A DNA stretch of 48,731 nucleotides from a virus. Location: IMG/VR virus record IMGVR_UViG_3300010885_046818, positions 1 to 48,731 of that record; one strand, 5' to 3'. The translations under genes were made by a program, and so were the position numbers. This document shows, piece by piece, positions 9,301-17,198 of the stretch. Numbering within the stretch: the stretch's first letter is position 1; every line of letters starts with the position of its first letter. A model generated the notes under the pieces. That model did no database searches and had not been told where the DNA came from. It saw only the letters and a program-made list of their open reading frames with translations.

Positions 9301-9670
9301 CTTCTTTTCTTAAAGATTCACTATTTAAATCAATAATTTGAGCCGATGCCTTATTAATTTGATTTTGTTGTTGGGTTTGTAAATTTACTGCCGATATTTG
9401 TTTAGCAAGATCAGTTTTGGCGAATGCTAATTTTTGCTCAGCCTGTACCAATTTATCAGCAATATCCTTTGTTTCTTTTTGCGTTTCATTAGATTTTTTA
9501 GTCATTTCAACATAATCCTTCATTCCTGTTCCGTTGAATGATTTCATTACTTTTTCTGCGCTTACCGCAGCATCAAGTAAATCTTTAGAAAGTTTTTCGG
9601 TTGACGTTGTTAGGTTCTTGATATTCTCTATTGCGTCTTTTAATCCTGGTATTTCGAATTGATTTGCCAT
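6392..9670 (-). CDS. Tail tape measure protein, 1092 aa
   Basis: At 1092 residues this is the longest protein in the window, mostly helical, rich in Ala, Lys and Glu. Long coiled-coil stretches flank a hydrophobic, Ala/Val-rich region (about residues 250-345) that ends in a clear membrane-like segment (ALAVLLFPITAVVLAFGVLVYIF). This is the usual build of a siphovirus tape measure, which sets tail length and helps DNA enter the cell. A second Ala/Gly-rich segment lies near residues 880-950. It follows the two tail-chaperone-like genes, as expected. Long plus-strand open frames inside it are shadows of its biased codon use. Confidence 0.9.
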   Translation of the reverse strand: MANQFEIPGLKDAIENIKNLTTSTEKLSKDLLDAAVSAEKVMKSFNGTGMKDYVEMTKKSNETQKETKDIADKLVQAEQKLAFAKTDLAKQISAVNLQTQQQNQINKASAQIIDLNSESLRKEVTSIAEARAQNALLTQARNNVNLTTAEGQLQLTGFNAKLDANNAFIKANADAALKQKMNIGDYAGGVKSALEQTGLFSGKIGELTRTAVGFVQGGAQAVTKVKDISESVVTGAKNTASYVAAKIKMIAVEKSAVVAVEASTIATEANAVATAESRVVVAGFSTAATVATTATEGMAVAQVGLAGTTEVAAGAEVAATATTWGLNAALAVLLFPITAVVLAFGVLVYIFKDFAPVINPVKDLFASLMAIFEVLKSSVFALATGSKSLTEVFSSLGSETSKAAEEAYKLAKAQREIIASERALELSSAKAQAEITKLITQSKNRTLSEEERMKMLKKAIDLENENVAAKLSHNNKEMAAARMRLSEGKEISEEDMKQLAKGNANYAQEIKKKYNLDQSEIDHLRKIQVERYGLIEASSRVVEKANNFSDRLADAKEKKEEKAKEKAEKDAEKANADAEKAAEKELSRQKKTAEETVKTMKITLDNQIASYDQASKLESENIAHIQATSEMKRSIASAELSKNLIGVKKGSQDELILRNTFSQELVKIETERNKALEKTRLDGAKFELEVYDMNNKTLIKDGATLTDLLVNEEKKRIAETMEVHRAGLRDELNIDKTKTDEQLKIDSKTKGLLTANELKYLQGIKKLEDDKNKDTKKVDADLLASKVKEINDEVKLEEGKFKLLNKGSLAQSINSFKLKQAALNKELNLVKGDAKKKAEIEKQLADNVIAMNEATAASKKKNLEDGFAFFIEISGKSSAVGKALAIAQIGYNTYEGASKLFIAGAEATAEATAHAAAFDPIGAAMYASAATQAYIQGGLVIANGAMSASKIAGFEVGTNYAPYTGLAMIDEKGAEIHTDAFGNIKSFGSDSGAHLTNITKGDKILPADISAMVRSAMFSSSRIDGHIKSNKIDYDKIEQGFGRQMAKANNNKSVKSYVVIDNKLVEIVNKGSITMKNYSDNRNNSFKRQNLS

Positions 9671-9674
9671 ATTT

Positions 9675-10238
9675 TTAGTTGTTTTCTTTTTTTTGTTGCT
9701 TGCTTTGTTCCTCCAATAAGTTTAAAATTGCAATCCATTCCGAAACTGTGGTTGTAAATCGGTTAATTTGAAACCCATTTTTCAAAACAATAGCGAACAT
9801 TCTATCGAATTCATTATCACCTTTTACATCTGTTTTTTGAAGTATCGAGTTTAAATCGTCAATATCATATTTAATCAGTGCCATATATTGCGGTAAATCG
9901 ACTGCATTGACCCCATATAGTTTCATTGTATTGTCTACATTCAACCCTTTGTTTAGACAGAGTTGTATTGCCTCATAAACCCAAATTTTATTTTGAAGTA
10001 ATGTTAAAGCCGTTTTCTTTTTAAGGTTTTCAATCCCTTGTACTTCTTTTGAAAGAATAAAATACTCGTCGATAATAGTTAGCCATGCTTTTTCGAGGTC
10101 CGCATCGCTTACTTTGTCCTCTCGGTTAATCTTCATGTAGTTTAAATCACCGTTTGATACTTCATTGAAGCAATGAATTGGCATTATATTACATCGATTA
10201 TATAGTTTGGGTTGGCGTTTTTTGAATAGTTTGAACAT
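9675..10238 (-). CDS. Tail assembly chaperone, second frame (gpT-like), 187 aa
   Basis: I take ATG 10238 (MFKLFKKRQPK) as the start; a longer frame reaches 10262. It overlaps the 10198-10488 gene by 41 bases in another frame, immediately upstream of the tape measure, which is where siphoviruses keep the G/T chaperone pair. The protein is helical and soluble with no recognised motif. A frameshifted fusion of the two products is possible: the overlap holds a run of six As (CAAAAAACG) and the frames differ by +1/-2. This is inference from gene order. Confidence 0.65.
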   Translation of the reverse strand: MFKLFKKRQPKLYNRCNIMPIHCFNEVSNGDLNYMKINREDKVSDADLEKAWLTIIDEYFILSKEVQGIENLKKKTALTLLQNKIWVYEAIQLCLNKGLNVDNTMKLYGVNAVDLPQYMALIKYDIDDLNSILQKTDVKGDNEFDRMFAIVLKNGFQINRFTTTVSEWIAILNLLEEQSKQQKKENN

Positions 10239-10488
10239 TCTTTTTGGTTTTGATTGTTGCAATAATATCTTTGGTTTTTTGGGAAGTATAAGCGCATTCA
10301 GTTCCGTCGGGCAAATAGTAACTCAACACATTGAAATCATCGGTTATGTCAGTCAGTTTGCATACAAATATCTCTTTCACGGCTTCCATAATAAAAACTA
10401 CGTGCAATATTCCTGTTTGTTCCGTTAGTGCTTTAGCGACGTTTAATTTATCTTTGAATGTTTGCGTATTTTTACAATTACAACTCAT
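10198..10488 (-). CDS. Tail assembly chaperone-like protein (gpG-like), 96 aa
   Basis: This small soluble protein of 96 residues starts with a Cys-containing N-terminus (MSCNCKN) and lies between the connector/neck gene and the tape measure. It starts at the stop codon of the 10488-10928 gene (shared base), so it is coupled. Size and place match the first frame of a tail assembly chaperone pair, and its 3' end overlaps the next gene. I do not recognise sequence motifs, so the call is by synteny. Confidence 0.6.
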   Translation of the reverse strand: MSCNCKNTQTFKDKLNVAKALTEQTGILHVVFIMEAVKEIFVCKLTDITDDFNVLSYYLPDGTECAYTSQKTKDIIATIKTKKNVQTIQKTPTQTI

Positions 10489-10928
10489 TATTTTAGTTTT
10501 AGGTTAGTGTTTAGAATTTCGATAGCCAAATCTTGTGCTATCTGTGTGAATTGGTCAATGTTTTTATCTTGTAATCCGAAAATACGTTCACCTAATCGTG
10601 CAATCAATGCGCCTGTATTGGTTCCGGAACTATCAAAATTGAATAGCAAATCATTATCTTTAATATTTCCAAATAAATGCGTTTGCTCGTAAAAATCCCC
10701 TGTGTCAAATAAGGTAAAAGGAGTACCGGCAACTTTGCTCGGATTGATCGCTTCCGTTCCCTTGGTATATAATCCAAGTATTACGCCGTGAGCATCTAGT
10801 CCAATTTTCCACTGATCCTTTTGAAGTTGAATTGCATCGTTATTCCTTTCTAATTCTGTTTGTAAATCATAAACAAATCGAGAAGTCGAATAATTTTGTA
10901 ACAACTCAGCGAACGCAAAAAAATCCAT
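10488..10928 (-). CDS. Putative neck / minor tail protein, 146 aa
   Basis: ATG 10928 (MDFFAFAELLQNYSTS) is preferred over the longer frame from 10982, because the extra residues would be translated from the terminator hairpin at 10945-10980. The protein is mixed helix and strand, with a DTGDFYEQTH segment reminiscent of HK97 gp10-like neck proteins. It follows the major tail protein gene instead of preceding it, which is unusual for a gp10 protein, so the role is uncertain. Confidence 0.6.
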   Translation of the reverse strand: MDFFAFAELLQNYSTSRFVYDLQTELERNNDAIQLQKDQWKIGLDAHGVILGLYTKGTEAINPSKVAGTPFTLFDTGDFYEQTHLFGNIKDNDLLFNFDSSGTNTGALIARLGERIFGLQDKNIDQFTQIAQDLAIEILNTNLKLK

Positions 10929-10944
10929 AGGAATTAGTTTTAAA

Positions 10945-10980
10945 ATAAAAAAGCCCCTCCCGAATGAGAGAGGCTTTTTC
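10945..10980 (-). terminator. Partial terminator after the major tail protein
   Basis: The minus strand reads AAAAAGCCTCTC, an 8-base loop, then a G-rich arm ending GGGGC and six Ts. The seven-pair stem includes one T-G wobble. It lies between the highly expressed major tail protein and the downstream chaperone and tape-measure genes, where partial termination would lower expression of the latter. Confidence 0.75.
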
Positions 10981-10998
10981 AATATTGAATTGATTGTG

Positions 10999-11910
10999 TT
11001 ATGTTAAAACAACCGGTAAAATGTTTGATTGAAAGAATCTTGTTGTCAAGATATCTGCAACTGCTAAATTATTCACCGTATCGTAAAGCTGTACAGTAAC
11101 TGCACCTGCTACAATTCCGGCTCCTGATAATTTGTATTGACCGTTCCCAACTTCTGCAACTGTTGCAACCGCAATACTTCCATCACTTGCTTTCAATACT
11201 CTAAAGTTTGCAGTAGTCAAACCAATTTTTGGAGTTGATTTATCGCAACCCGCAACAACTGAAACAACAAAGTTTGCAGCTGTTGAAGTTACCGGAGCAA
11301 TCACCGTGTCTTCAATTCCATTTGTACTTAACAATCCGTTAGTATCATCAGCCAATACGAAATCTGCTCTTTCATTGAATCCTTTTGTTCCATCAGGAGA
11401 CAATTGACATTCAAGCATGAATTTTGCGGTTTTAGATCCACCATCATTGATAGTTTCATTTTCAACTGCTAAAAATGCAATTTCAAAACCATTGATTGCG
11501 CCACCTCTTTTGTCAAAGAAAAATTTACCTTCTGAATCTAAAAGACAAAGCCCCCATTTTCTTTTGGTTAAATTTCTCAAAGATTTAATCAAACAAACAT
11601 TTGCAATAAATTCGAAAGAGAAGTCATAAAGACCATCAGAAACGAATAATTTAACTTTGTTTGGCAAAGTCTCAACGTTTGTTTTAGCTGCTGCATCTGT
11701 AGCCGCTAGCATATTATTCAAAGGGATTAACTGCCCTTTTTTAATCAACAATGCAATAGCTGCCTTGTCGAAAGTTCCGCTTGTCAAATCAATGACAGCA
11801 TTCGGACTGATTAAAAATGGTTTTGTAAAGTTCTTTTTAGTAACCTCACAACCATCAAAATAAGTACCGCTAATTGAAGTTGTACAATTTAATACTCCAG
11901 TAGTTATCAT
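10999..11910 (-). CDS. Major tail (tube) protein, 303 aa
   Basis: The 303-residue, beta-rich protein sits between the tail terminator and the chaperone/tape-measure genes, the standard place of the tail tube subunit. Residues from about 205 to 300 (after APVTSTAANF) form a separate Ala/Val/Thr-rich domain that looks like an Ig-like decoration (KIGLTTANFRVLKASDG ... GNGQYKLSGAG). A terminator follows directly, consistent with high expression. No motif proves the assignment; it rests on size, composition and synteny. Confidence 0.75.
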   Translation of the reverse strand: MITTGVLNCTTSISGTYFDGCEVTKKNFTKPFLISPNAVIDLTSGTFDKAAIALLIKKGQLIPLNNMLAATDAAAKTNVETLPNKVKLFVSDGLYDFSFEFIANVCLIKSLRNLTKRKWGLCLLDSEGKFFFDKRGGAINGFEIAFLAVENETINDGGSKTAKFMLECQLSPDGTKGFNERADFVLADDTNGLLSTNGIEDTVIAPVTSTAANFVVSVVAGCDKSTPKIGLTTANFRVLKASDGSIAVATVAEVGNGQYKLSGAGIVAGAVTVQLYDTVNNLAVADILTTRFFQSNILPVVLT

Positions 11911-11935
11911 ATTTTTTTATTTATTAATTAATAAT

Positions 11936-12505
11936 TTAATTTTTAAAACACGCTGGGGTAAAATGCAAATCACAATCAAATGTAACTGCGTCCCAAACGT
12001 CAATTGTTCCGATTGTTTTCTGTTCGTTTACAGAGTAGTTAGGATGGAATATTTCCTTTATGTCTACCAATTTATCAACCCATACGTATTTTTTTAAGCT
12101 AGATTGGTACATTAAATCTTTGAAGTTTTCGACAATCTGATCTAAAATAAATCGTGTTGTTTGAATCCTTGTTTGAACTAATTTATCTGAATCGTTATTA
12201 ATTGCAAAAACTAAACGTGCGCCCTTGTAGGTATAGAGACTTTCAGGATTGTTGTTATAACTTTCAAATAAGGGATAAACCAACCAAACCAATGGGTATT
12301 TATCTTTAGTAGTTGTGAGCCAAATATTCAATTCCTTTTGCGTTCCAAACATGAACTTAACCTTAGAAGGTTCTTGTCCGTAATAAGGATTACGAATTGA
12401 GTTTCCACAATCAAAATCATCATTTAAAAATTCCCCTTGAGGTAAACAATAATCGTTTCTGATAAAATCGAATACTGTTTTGAGTGCTTTTTCAATTGCT
12501 TGCAT
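11936..12505 (-). CDS. Putative tail terminator / completion protein, 189 aa
   Basis: This 189-residue protein starts at ATG 12505, sharing one base with the stop of the upstream connector gene. It is a mixed alpha/beta protein without membrane segments. Placement between a head-tail connector and the tail tube gene matches the tail terminator of siphoviruses, and size is within the usual range. No distinctive motif was recognised. Confidence 0.6.
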   Translation of the reverse strand: MQAIEKALKTVFDFIRNDYCLPQGEFLNDDFDCGNSIRNPYYGQEPSKVKFMFGTQKELNIWLTTTKDKYPLVWLVYPLFESYNNNPESLYTYKGARLVFAINNDSDKLVQTRIQTTRFILDQIVENFKDLMYQSSLKKYVWVDKLVDIKEIFHPNYSVNEQKTIGTIDVWDAVTFDCDLHFTPACFKN

Positions 12506-13167
12506 TAGTATTTTTCTTTAAATCGAAGGTTACAATTTGGTTTCCACGTTGGATAGTCTGTTTTATTATCTTGTAAAAACAAATACATACTTGAAACTTT
12601 CGTAAAAAATGAATTCCATGAATCAATTCTTTTCGAGAAGTTAGAAACGGTTTGAGAATTTTCGCCTGCTAATACTTGTTGGCCTGTTCCTGTTGTCACA
12701 GAACGATTCACTAATAAATAATGGTAGTGAATATAGTCCGCTATAAATGATGTCTTAAAAGTCGATAAATCAACCCCGTTGTAAAAATCTTCGCTTCTTA
12801 CTATTCCGGACCATGTTCGTTTACCGTTTACAATTCCACTTTCGCCACCCCAATAAAGATTAAGTCCTGAAGCGTCAAAAAATTGATCATAAAAGCCACT
12901 AGAAGTTATTAGTGCGTTGTACTCTTTTCCGTTTACTAAGTCTTTGATTTGCTGTGTTGCACTTGCTTTTAAAGCGAACATTCCACTTACAATTTCGTAA
13001 CTATCGTCTAATTCTTTCGCTAAACTTTCGCCTAAAACTTCACGTAAACATTGTTTTTCATACTGCCCAATAAATCGAGCTACCTCTAATCTACCGCTTC
13101 CGTTTTCTGTTACGTTGGCAATTTTTAAAGGTTCGAATTCGAAAAATGAAGGAGTTATGAAATTCAT
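12505..13167 (-). CDS. Head-tail connector-like protein (DUF6712-like), 220 aa
   Basis: The 220-residue protein begins MNFITPSFFEFEPLKI. It lies just after the major capsid gene and a small 78-residue gene, and is directly coupled to the tail terminator-like gene. Segments such as FIGQYEKQCLREVLG and the C-terminal DYPTWKPN resemble the DUF6712-type proteins found at this place in Bacteroidota phages. I infer a neck or connector role from order; the family match is from memory of pattern only. Confidence 0.6.
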   Translation of the reverse strand: MNFITPSFFEFEPLKIANVTENGSGRLEVARFIGQYEKQCLREVLGESLAKELDDSYEIVSGMFALKASATQQIKDLVNGKEYNALITSSGFYDQFFDASGLNLYWGGESGIVNGKRTWSGIVRSEDFYNGVDLSTFKTSFIADYIHYHYLLVNRSVTTGTGQQVLAGENSQTVSNFSKRIDSWNSFFTKVSSMYLFLQDNKTDYPTWKPNCNLRFKEKY

Positions 13168-13170
13168 AGT

Positions 13171-13407
13171 TTACTCTGCTTTTTTAGATAGTTTAACAAC
13201 GCCGTTTGCTTTGTAGTAATCGTACATTACTTTTGAAATATCTTGAGTATGCCCTTTTTTGAACAATCCAAAATCTTCTGTAAATTCAACATTGTGTTTT
13301 CCAGCAATATCTACTTCGGTATCATTTCCTGATTCTTTTGCTTTTGCAGCGTATCCGTCATAAATTTCTTGTAACGTAACTACTTTTTTTTCTTTAGCTT
13401 CTGCCAT
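13171..13407 (-). CDS. Small hypothetical head protein, 78 aa
   Basis: This is a 78-residue charged protein (MAEAKEKKVVTLQEIYDGYA) between the major capsid gene and the connector gene. The C-terminal half (KVMYDYYKANGVVKLSKKAE) looks like a small helix-strand unit. Three bases separate its stop from the connector start. Could be a capsid accessory or head-completion protein; nothing in the sequence decides this. Confidence 0.65.
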   Translation of the reverse strand: MAEAKEKKVVTLQEIYDGYAAKAKESGNDTEVDIAGKHNVEFTEDFGLFKKGHTQDISKVMYDYYKANGVVKLSKKAE

Positions 13408-13433
13408 GATTTTAGTTTTTTAAATTGATTAAT

Positions 13434-13457
13434 AACCGCCCAAATTAATGAGCGGTT
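13434..13457 (-). terminator. Hairpin after the major capsid gene (weak terminator)
   Basis: AACCGC (13457-13452) pairs with GCGGTT (13439-13434) around a 12-base AT-rich loop, on the minus strand. There is no clear run of Ts, so it may act as a partial terminator or mRNA-protecting hairpin that sets capsid expression above downstream genes. Confidence 0.4.
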
Positions 13458-13467
13458 TATTTTATGA

Positions 13468-14754
13468 TTATGCTTTTGTAATTGCTGTAATTACGTTTGT
13501 GAACGTGTCTACAGTTACGCCTGTGCGTGTTGCAGCTGGCATAATTATGGCGATGAATTTCTCTAACAAGTGAGATTTTAAGTTCTTGTCTCCATCGTCT
13601 CCAGAGAAATATTCCATGTATTCTAAGTTAGTGTCTAAACCAACTTTAACAGACATCATTAAATCTCCAACGATTATTTCGTCGTCATTCAATTCAACGT
13701 CTGGCTCAATAGTTACGACTACGGTACCGAATGAAATTGTTCTATTCAATAAATTAATAGATCCACCATTTTGCAATAAGTAAGCTCCGGTTGTATCTTT
13801 TTTAGTTACCATGTCCTCCCATGCAAACACAGACATTTTAGCGATGTTAGGACTATATCCTAATTTGATTTGCGAAGCGATTATAGCAATTAAAGCATCC
13901 CATTTGTTTGGTGCCGCTAATGTCAATTGTGCTGGAACTGCTGTAAAAGCGGTACCGTGCAATCTGATTTCAGCAAGGATTAATTGAGGGATTTTCTTAG
14001 CGAAATAATCTTTCAATGTATCCATCCAAACTTTCACGAACATCGGGAAGAAACGACGCATTTTTGTAGTCGTTTTGAATGTTGTCGCAACTGCTTCCGC
14101 TGCTGCGTCAATCGCTGCCCAAACAACTGTAGATTTTGGTTTAACCAAACATTCAGCAGTTACCAAGATAATTACTGTTTCAGTTTGCGAAATAGAAACG
14201 ATACGATCTGAATCTAATGGCAATACATCCACGTAATCCAAAATATTCGAAGTCGGAACTGGTTTTCTTGCAAATCCAGGGATTAATTGCGCGAAGTAAT
14301 TCCCAACCGCACCAATAGCACCCGCAATTGAATTATGAGTGTTTACCGCGATTGCAGTATCGGCAGAATCAGCAACTTTGATAGTCACTTTTTCGCTTAC
14401 AACACCAGCGTTTGTTGCTTTGTGAAGCACTTCTAATTGTGTTTTCAAGTTCTCAGCAACTGCTAATCCGTTACCTTCTGGACCTGAAACAGTTCTTTTG
14501 GCTAATTCTTCTCCCTGAATTTTTACAATTTCTTCCAAAGAAGTGTTTGCTGTTTTAGCTGCTTCGATTGCTTCGTTAGCAGTTTTCAATTTCTCGTCGA
14601 AAGATTTTTCAATTCCTTCTCTTGCTATTTTTACAGCTTCTTCAATTCCTTTCTTTGAAACTTCTGCTTCGTGAGCTCTTTTTTCTGCGGAGTAAGTGTC
14701 TCTTTCTCCTGCGTTCATTGCCTCTAATTGGGCTTCTGATTTGTAAGTAAACAT
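13468..14754 (-). CDS. Major capsid protein, HK97 fold, 428 aa
   Basis: The N-terminal 100 residues are highly charged and coiled-coil (AEKRAHEAEVSKKGIEEAVK), the usual delta or scaffolding domain removed by the prohead protease. The remaining 320 residues carry a capsid-like body, with an Ile/Val-rich stretch and the helix around TTTKMRRFFPMFVKVWMDTL matching the spine helix of HK97-type subunits. It directly follows the prohead protease gene and precedes a hairpin. Assignment is strong by layout and order. Confidence 0.85.
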   Translation of the reverse strand: MFTYKSEAQLEAMNAGERDTYSAEKRAHEAEVSKKGIEEAVKIAREGIEKSFDEKLKTANEAIEAAKTANTSLEEIVKIQGEELAKRTVSGPEGNGLAVAENLKTQLEVLHKATNAGVVSEKVTIKVADSADTAIAVNTHNSIAGAIGAVGNYFAQLIPGFARKPVPTSNILDYVDVLPLDSDRIVSISQTETVIILVTAECLVKPKSTVVWAAIDAAAEAVATTFKTTTKMRRFFPMFVKVWMDTLKDYFAKKIPQLILAEIRLHGTAFTAVPAQLTLAAPNKWDALIAIIASQIKLGYSPNIAKMSVFAWEDMVTKKDTTGAYLLQNGGSINLLNRTISFGTVVVTIEPDVELNDDEIIVGDLMMSVKVGLDTNLEYMEYFSGDDGDKNLKSHLLEKFIAIIMPAATRTGVTVDTFTNVITAITKA

Positions 14755-14768
14755 AAATTTTAATGTGT

Positions 14769-15635
14769 TTAATTAATAAATATTTTCTTTTTTTGAACCG
14801 GTGGCTCGGGGTCTTGAGTGTCTTTCAACGGCTCGGTTTTTTCAAGTGATTCCTCGGCTTGAATTTTATTTTCGATAGTCATGTCAATTGTAGGCGTTGC
14901 AAAACAACTTCCTTTCACAACCGCACTTCCTTCATCTCTTATTTTGGCTTCGGTAACGGCATAAAACCAATTTACTTTGGCTAAGTCTTCTTGGTTGGCA
15001 CATTGAGGAGCATATTTATCCCAATTCTCTTTGTACTGGGTTGCTTCTGATTCTTCGGAATTCATACAGAAATACTCTTTGATATACTCCATACGAACAG
15101 AATGATTACGTACGTATCCTTTTTTGTATTGATTGAACATGAATTCGTTTCTATTCTCTCTTACTGTTGCATCGAATACTAAACATTCAGCAGTGCCCTC
15201 TAAGTCAACACCTAATTCCTTTAATGAGAATACTTGCGTGTATGCTTTTAGTTCGTCTGAAATAATACCTTTGAATGATAAATCATGTTCTTGGCATAAG
15301 TAGATTAGTTTCTTTTCTGAAAGAGATTTTTTCCAAATGCCTGGCAAGTGTAAATCACGATGAGAGTCTAAAATATTGGTAGCATTGATTACTACTTTTA
15401 CATTCAAAACACCAGTATCTAAATCCTGATCTTCGTCTGTGTCCATCACTTCGGATTTGATCTGTTCGCCTTTTTTATTTACAGCAAACGAAATGGCTGT
15501 TAATGAACCAAAGTTTTGACCGGATGTGAATTTTGGCTCACATCTTCGCTCTGCCTTCATTCGAGATTGGTTCTCAATTAACCAAAGATCACTTTCTCTT
15601 TTAGTAGCGAAACTTTTAATTTTTATCTTTGCCAT
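14769..15635 (-). CDS. HK97-type prohead protease, 288 aa
   Basis: The core shows the protease layout: a beta segment followed by a His (QEHDLSFKG) and a second conserved block NHSVRMEY with His-Ser, as in the S78/U35 assembly proteases that trim the capsid delta domain. The C-terminus is a Glu/Pro/Lys-rich tail (DPEPPVQKKKIFIN), probably removed by self-cleavage. The gene lies between portal and major capsid genes. ATG 15635 overlaps the small upstream frame by 13 bases. Confidence 0.8.
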   Translation of the reverse strand: MAKIKIKSFATKRESDLWLIENQSRMKAERRCEPKFTSGQNFGSLTAISFAVNKKGEQIKSEVMDTDEDQDLDTGVLNVKVVINATNILDSHRDLHLPGIWKKSLSEKKLIYLCQEHDLSFKGIISDELKAYTQVFSLKELGVDLEGTAECLVFDATVRENRNEFMFNQYKKGYVRNHSVRMEYIKEYFCMNSEESEATQYKENWDKYAPQCANQEDLAKVNWFYAVTEAKIRDEGSAVVKGSCFATPTIDMTIENKIQAEESLEKTEPLKDTQDPEPPVQKKKIFIN

Positions 15636-15757
15636 TTTTCAACTGGTTTATTGGTTTTCATTCTTTTTTTTATGTCTTTCAATAGCTCTTTATCGCCTGT
15701 TTCAGTAGCTATTTTTTCAACTTCTTTGAGTTGTTTTTGCCTTTTAGATAATTCCAT
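15623..15757 (-). CDS. Small basic protein, 44 aa, between portal and protease
   Basis: ATG 15757 to TAA 15623 encodes 44 residues (MELSKRQKQLKEVEKIATET...), very rich in Lys and Glu and predicted as a single helix. It overlaps the portal stop by 14 bases and the protease start by 13, fitting tightly into the operon. No family recognised; it may be a scaffold-like accessory or simply a coupling peptide. Confidence 0.5.
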   Translation of the reverse strand: MELSKRQKQLKEVEKIATETGDKELLKDIKKRMKTNKPVEKWQR

Positions 15758-16964
15758 TGTCTTTGTAAATTTGAATTAATTCTTTATCGGTTAACCTTCC
15801 TTTTTCAAATAAACCTTCATACATCGTTACTAATGCCTGTTGGGTTGTTAATTTAGTTTCCTCGTTATCAGCGAACACTGGCAAGTGCGAAAAGTCAAGT
15901 AAAATAGTATTTTCCCAATTGAAATAAGTTTGCATTTTATCACAAAAAGAAGTCGCTAATGGTTCAATGGTATTTTGAATTACTTCCATCATTGCCATTT
16001 GGCGATTAGCGAATTTTGCTGTTTCCTTATCAAGGTTTTGAAACTCTTTAGGCACGTTTAGTTTGTTGTATATTTGACGAGCGTACCCTACCATTTTTTC
16101 GTCAAACTTTATATTTTCAAGACCAGCAGAAAGTGGTTGTGATTTTAAAGGAAGTGAGGAATACATAATTCCCATTGAATTATTGCCAAGTCCAGTCTCT
16201 TTTAATTGCTTTTCGAGTAGTGCTTTTTGTGTTGTAGTTAAAGGAGTTCCGTCTTTATCAAATTGACCAGTTCCTACCATGGTATCTAACCCTAAATCAT
16301 CTGTAGGTTTTGCATCTAATGAAACTAAAATAGAACCTGATCTCTTAATTAAATTTTCGTCTCCTTGAAGCGAAAGAGAGTAGTTTTCGATTTGTTTACG
16401 TAAAGCCAACCAACGTGCTATTCCTATGTGTGGTTTTTCAGAATTTTGACGCACGTCTATAAATGGAATTATATCGGAATAGTCAATGTTTACAAAATCA
16501 AGTGGCTTATATGAAAATGTAATCTTGTAGTTTTTTATCAATCCAAAAAAAGAACTATTCGAACCCCAAGTAAAATGGTCTGGATCACAATTATAAAGTT
16601 CTGTTTTGGTAGTACCTCCTAATTTTTTAGTAAAACCAATACTTGAACATTGTGGCACAACATAGTTCCACCCGTGTGCATAGTGATAATACAACCATTC
16701 TTTAATAAATTGTTGGAAGTTTTGGTTTGCATTTGGTTTTTTTAAGAGGGCAATTAATGCGTCATTTTCCGTAACGTCGTTGCCCTCTTTGTCAAGTGAT
16801 TTTAAAATTCCACTTGAAAGTATTTCGGCATAGAAAGTGATTGCACTATCGATTGGGTCGATAGTTTGCGCAAGTCTTGTGTAAAAGTTTTGATCGATAT
16901 TTTCCCAAGCGGTTGAGAAAATTGCTTTAAAAAGCATTGAATTATTATCTCCAATAGGAGCCAA
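15744..16964 (-). CDS. Portal protein, start unclear, at least 406 aa
   Basis: The body (WENIDQNFYTRLAQTIDPID ... KPNANQNFQQFIKEW ... YHYAHGWNYV ... PKEFQNL) is that of an HK97-type portal, the dodecameric ring through which DNA is packaged. It precedes the protease and capsid genes. The only standard in-frame start is TTG at 16964, but the frame stays open for 24 more codons with protein-like sequence (YLNSLLNTLIPRSSNQ) up to a TAA at 17039-17037, itself preceded by ATG ACG. An ATG at 17032 (ATG AAA) is one base out of frame. The true N-terminus is therefore likely longer. Confidence 0.8.
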   Translation of the reverse strand: MAPIGDNNSMLFKAIFSTAWENIDQNFYTRLAQTIDPIDSAITFYAEILSSGILKSLDKEGNDVTENDALIALLKKPNANQNFQQFIKEWLYYHYAHGWNYVVPQCSSIGFTKKLGGTTKTELYNCDPDHFTWGSNSSFFGLIKNYKITFSYKPLDFVNIDYSDIIPFIDVRQNSEKPHIGIARWLALRKQIENYSLSLQGDENLIKRSGSILVSLDAKPTDDLGLDTMVGTGQFDKDGTPLTTTQKALLEKQLKETGLGNNSMGIMYSSLPLKSQPLSAGLENIKFDEKMVGYARQIYNKLNVPKEFQNLDKETAKFANRQMAMMEVIQNTIEPLATSFCDKMQTYFNWENTILLDFSHLPVFADNEETKLTTQQALVTMYEGLFEKGRLTDKELIQIYKDNGII

Positions 16965-17070
16965 CCCGTTAACCTGATTTGAGGATCTAGGTATTAATGT
17001 GTTTAATAAACTATTTAAATATCCTATTTCATAGTTTTACGTCATCGTATTTAGTGGTTGTAATAAAAAA

Positions 17071-17112
17071 CAAATGTAACATATTTTATTCTATTTATAT
17101 CTATTCTAAATA
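17071..17112 (-). promoter_or_regulatory. Portal-operon promoter with GTAACATATTTTATTC half-site
   Basis: TACATTTG (17078-17071, minus strand) is a perfect -7 box. GTAACATATTTTATTC starts 5 bp from the box on the plus strand, the class-A spacing. Only one half of the 37-bp palindrome is well kept; the other half is degenerate. It follows a terminator and drives the head and tail genes. Confidence 0.7.
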
Positions 17113-17121
17113 ATTTTACAC

Positions 17122-17156
17122 AAAAAAAGCGGATAACTTCATGGCTATCCGCTTTT
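17122..17156 (-). terminator. Intrinsic terminator after DUF3127 gene
   Basis: GCGGATA (17152-17146) pairs with TATCCGC (17135-17129) on the minus strand, flanked by A and T runs, with seven Ts after the stem. It closes the terminase operon before the portal promoter. Confidence 0.9.
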
Positions 17157-17198
17157 CGATTTGTTTTTCTCAAATGAAAAATCAACTTATATGCTTAC

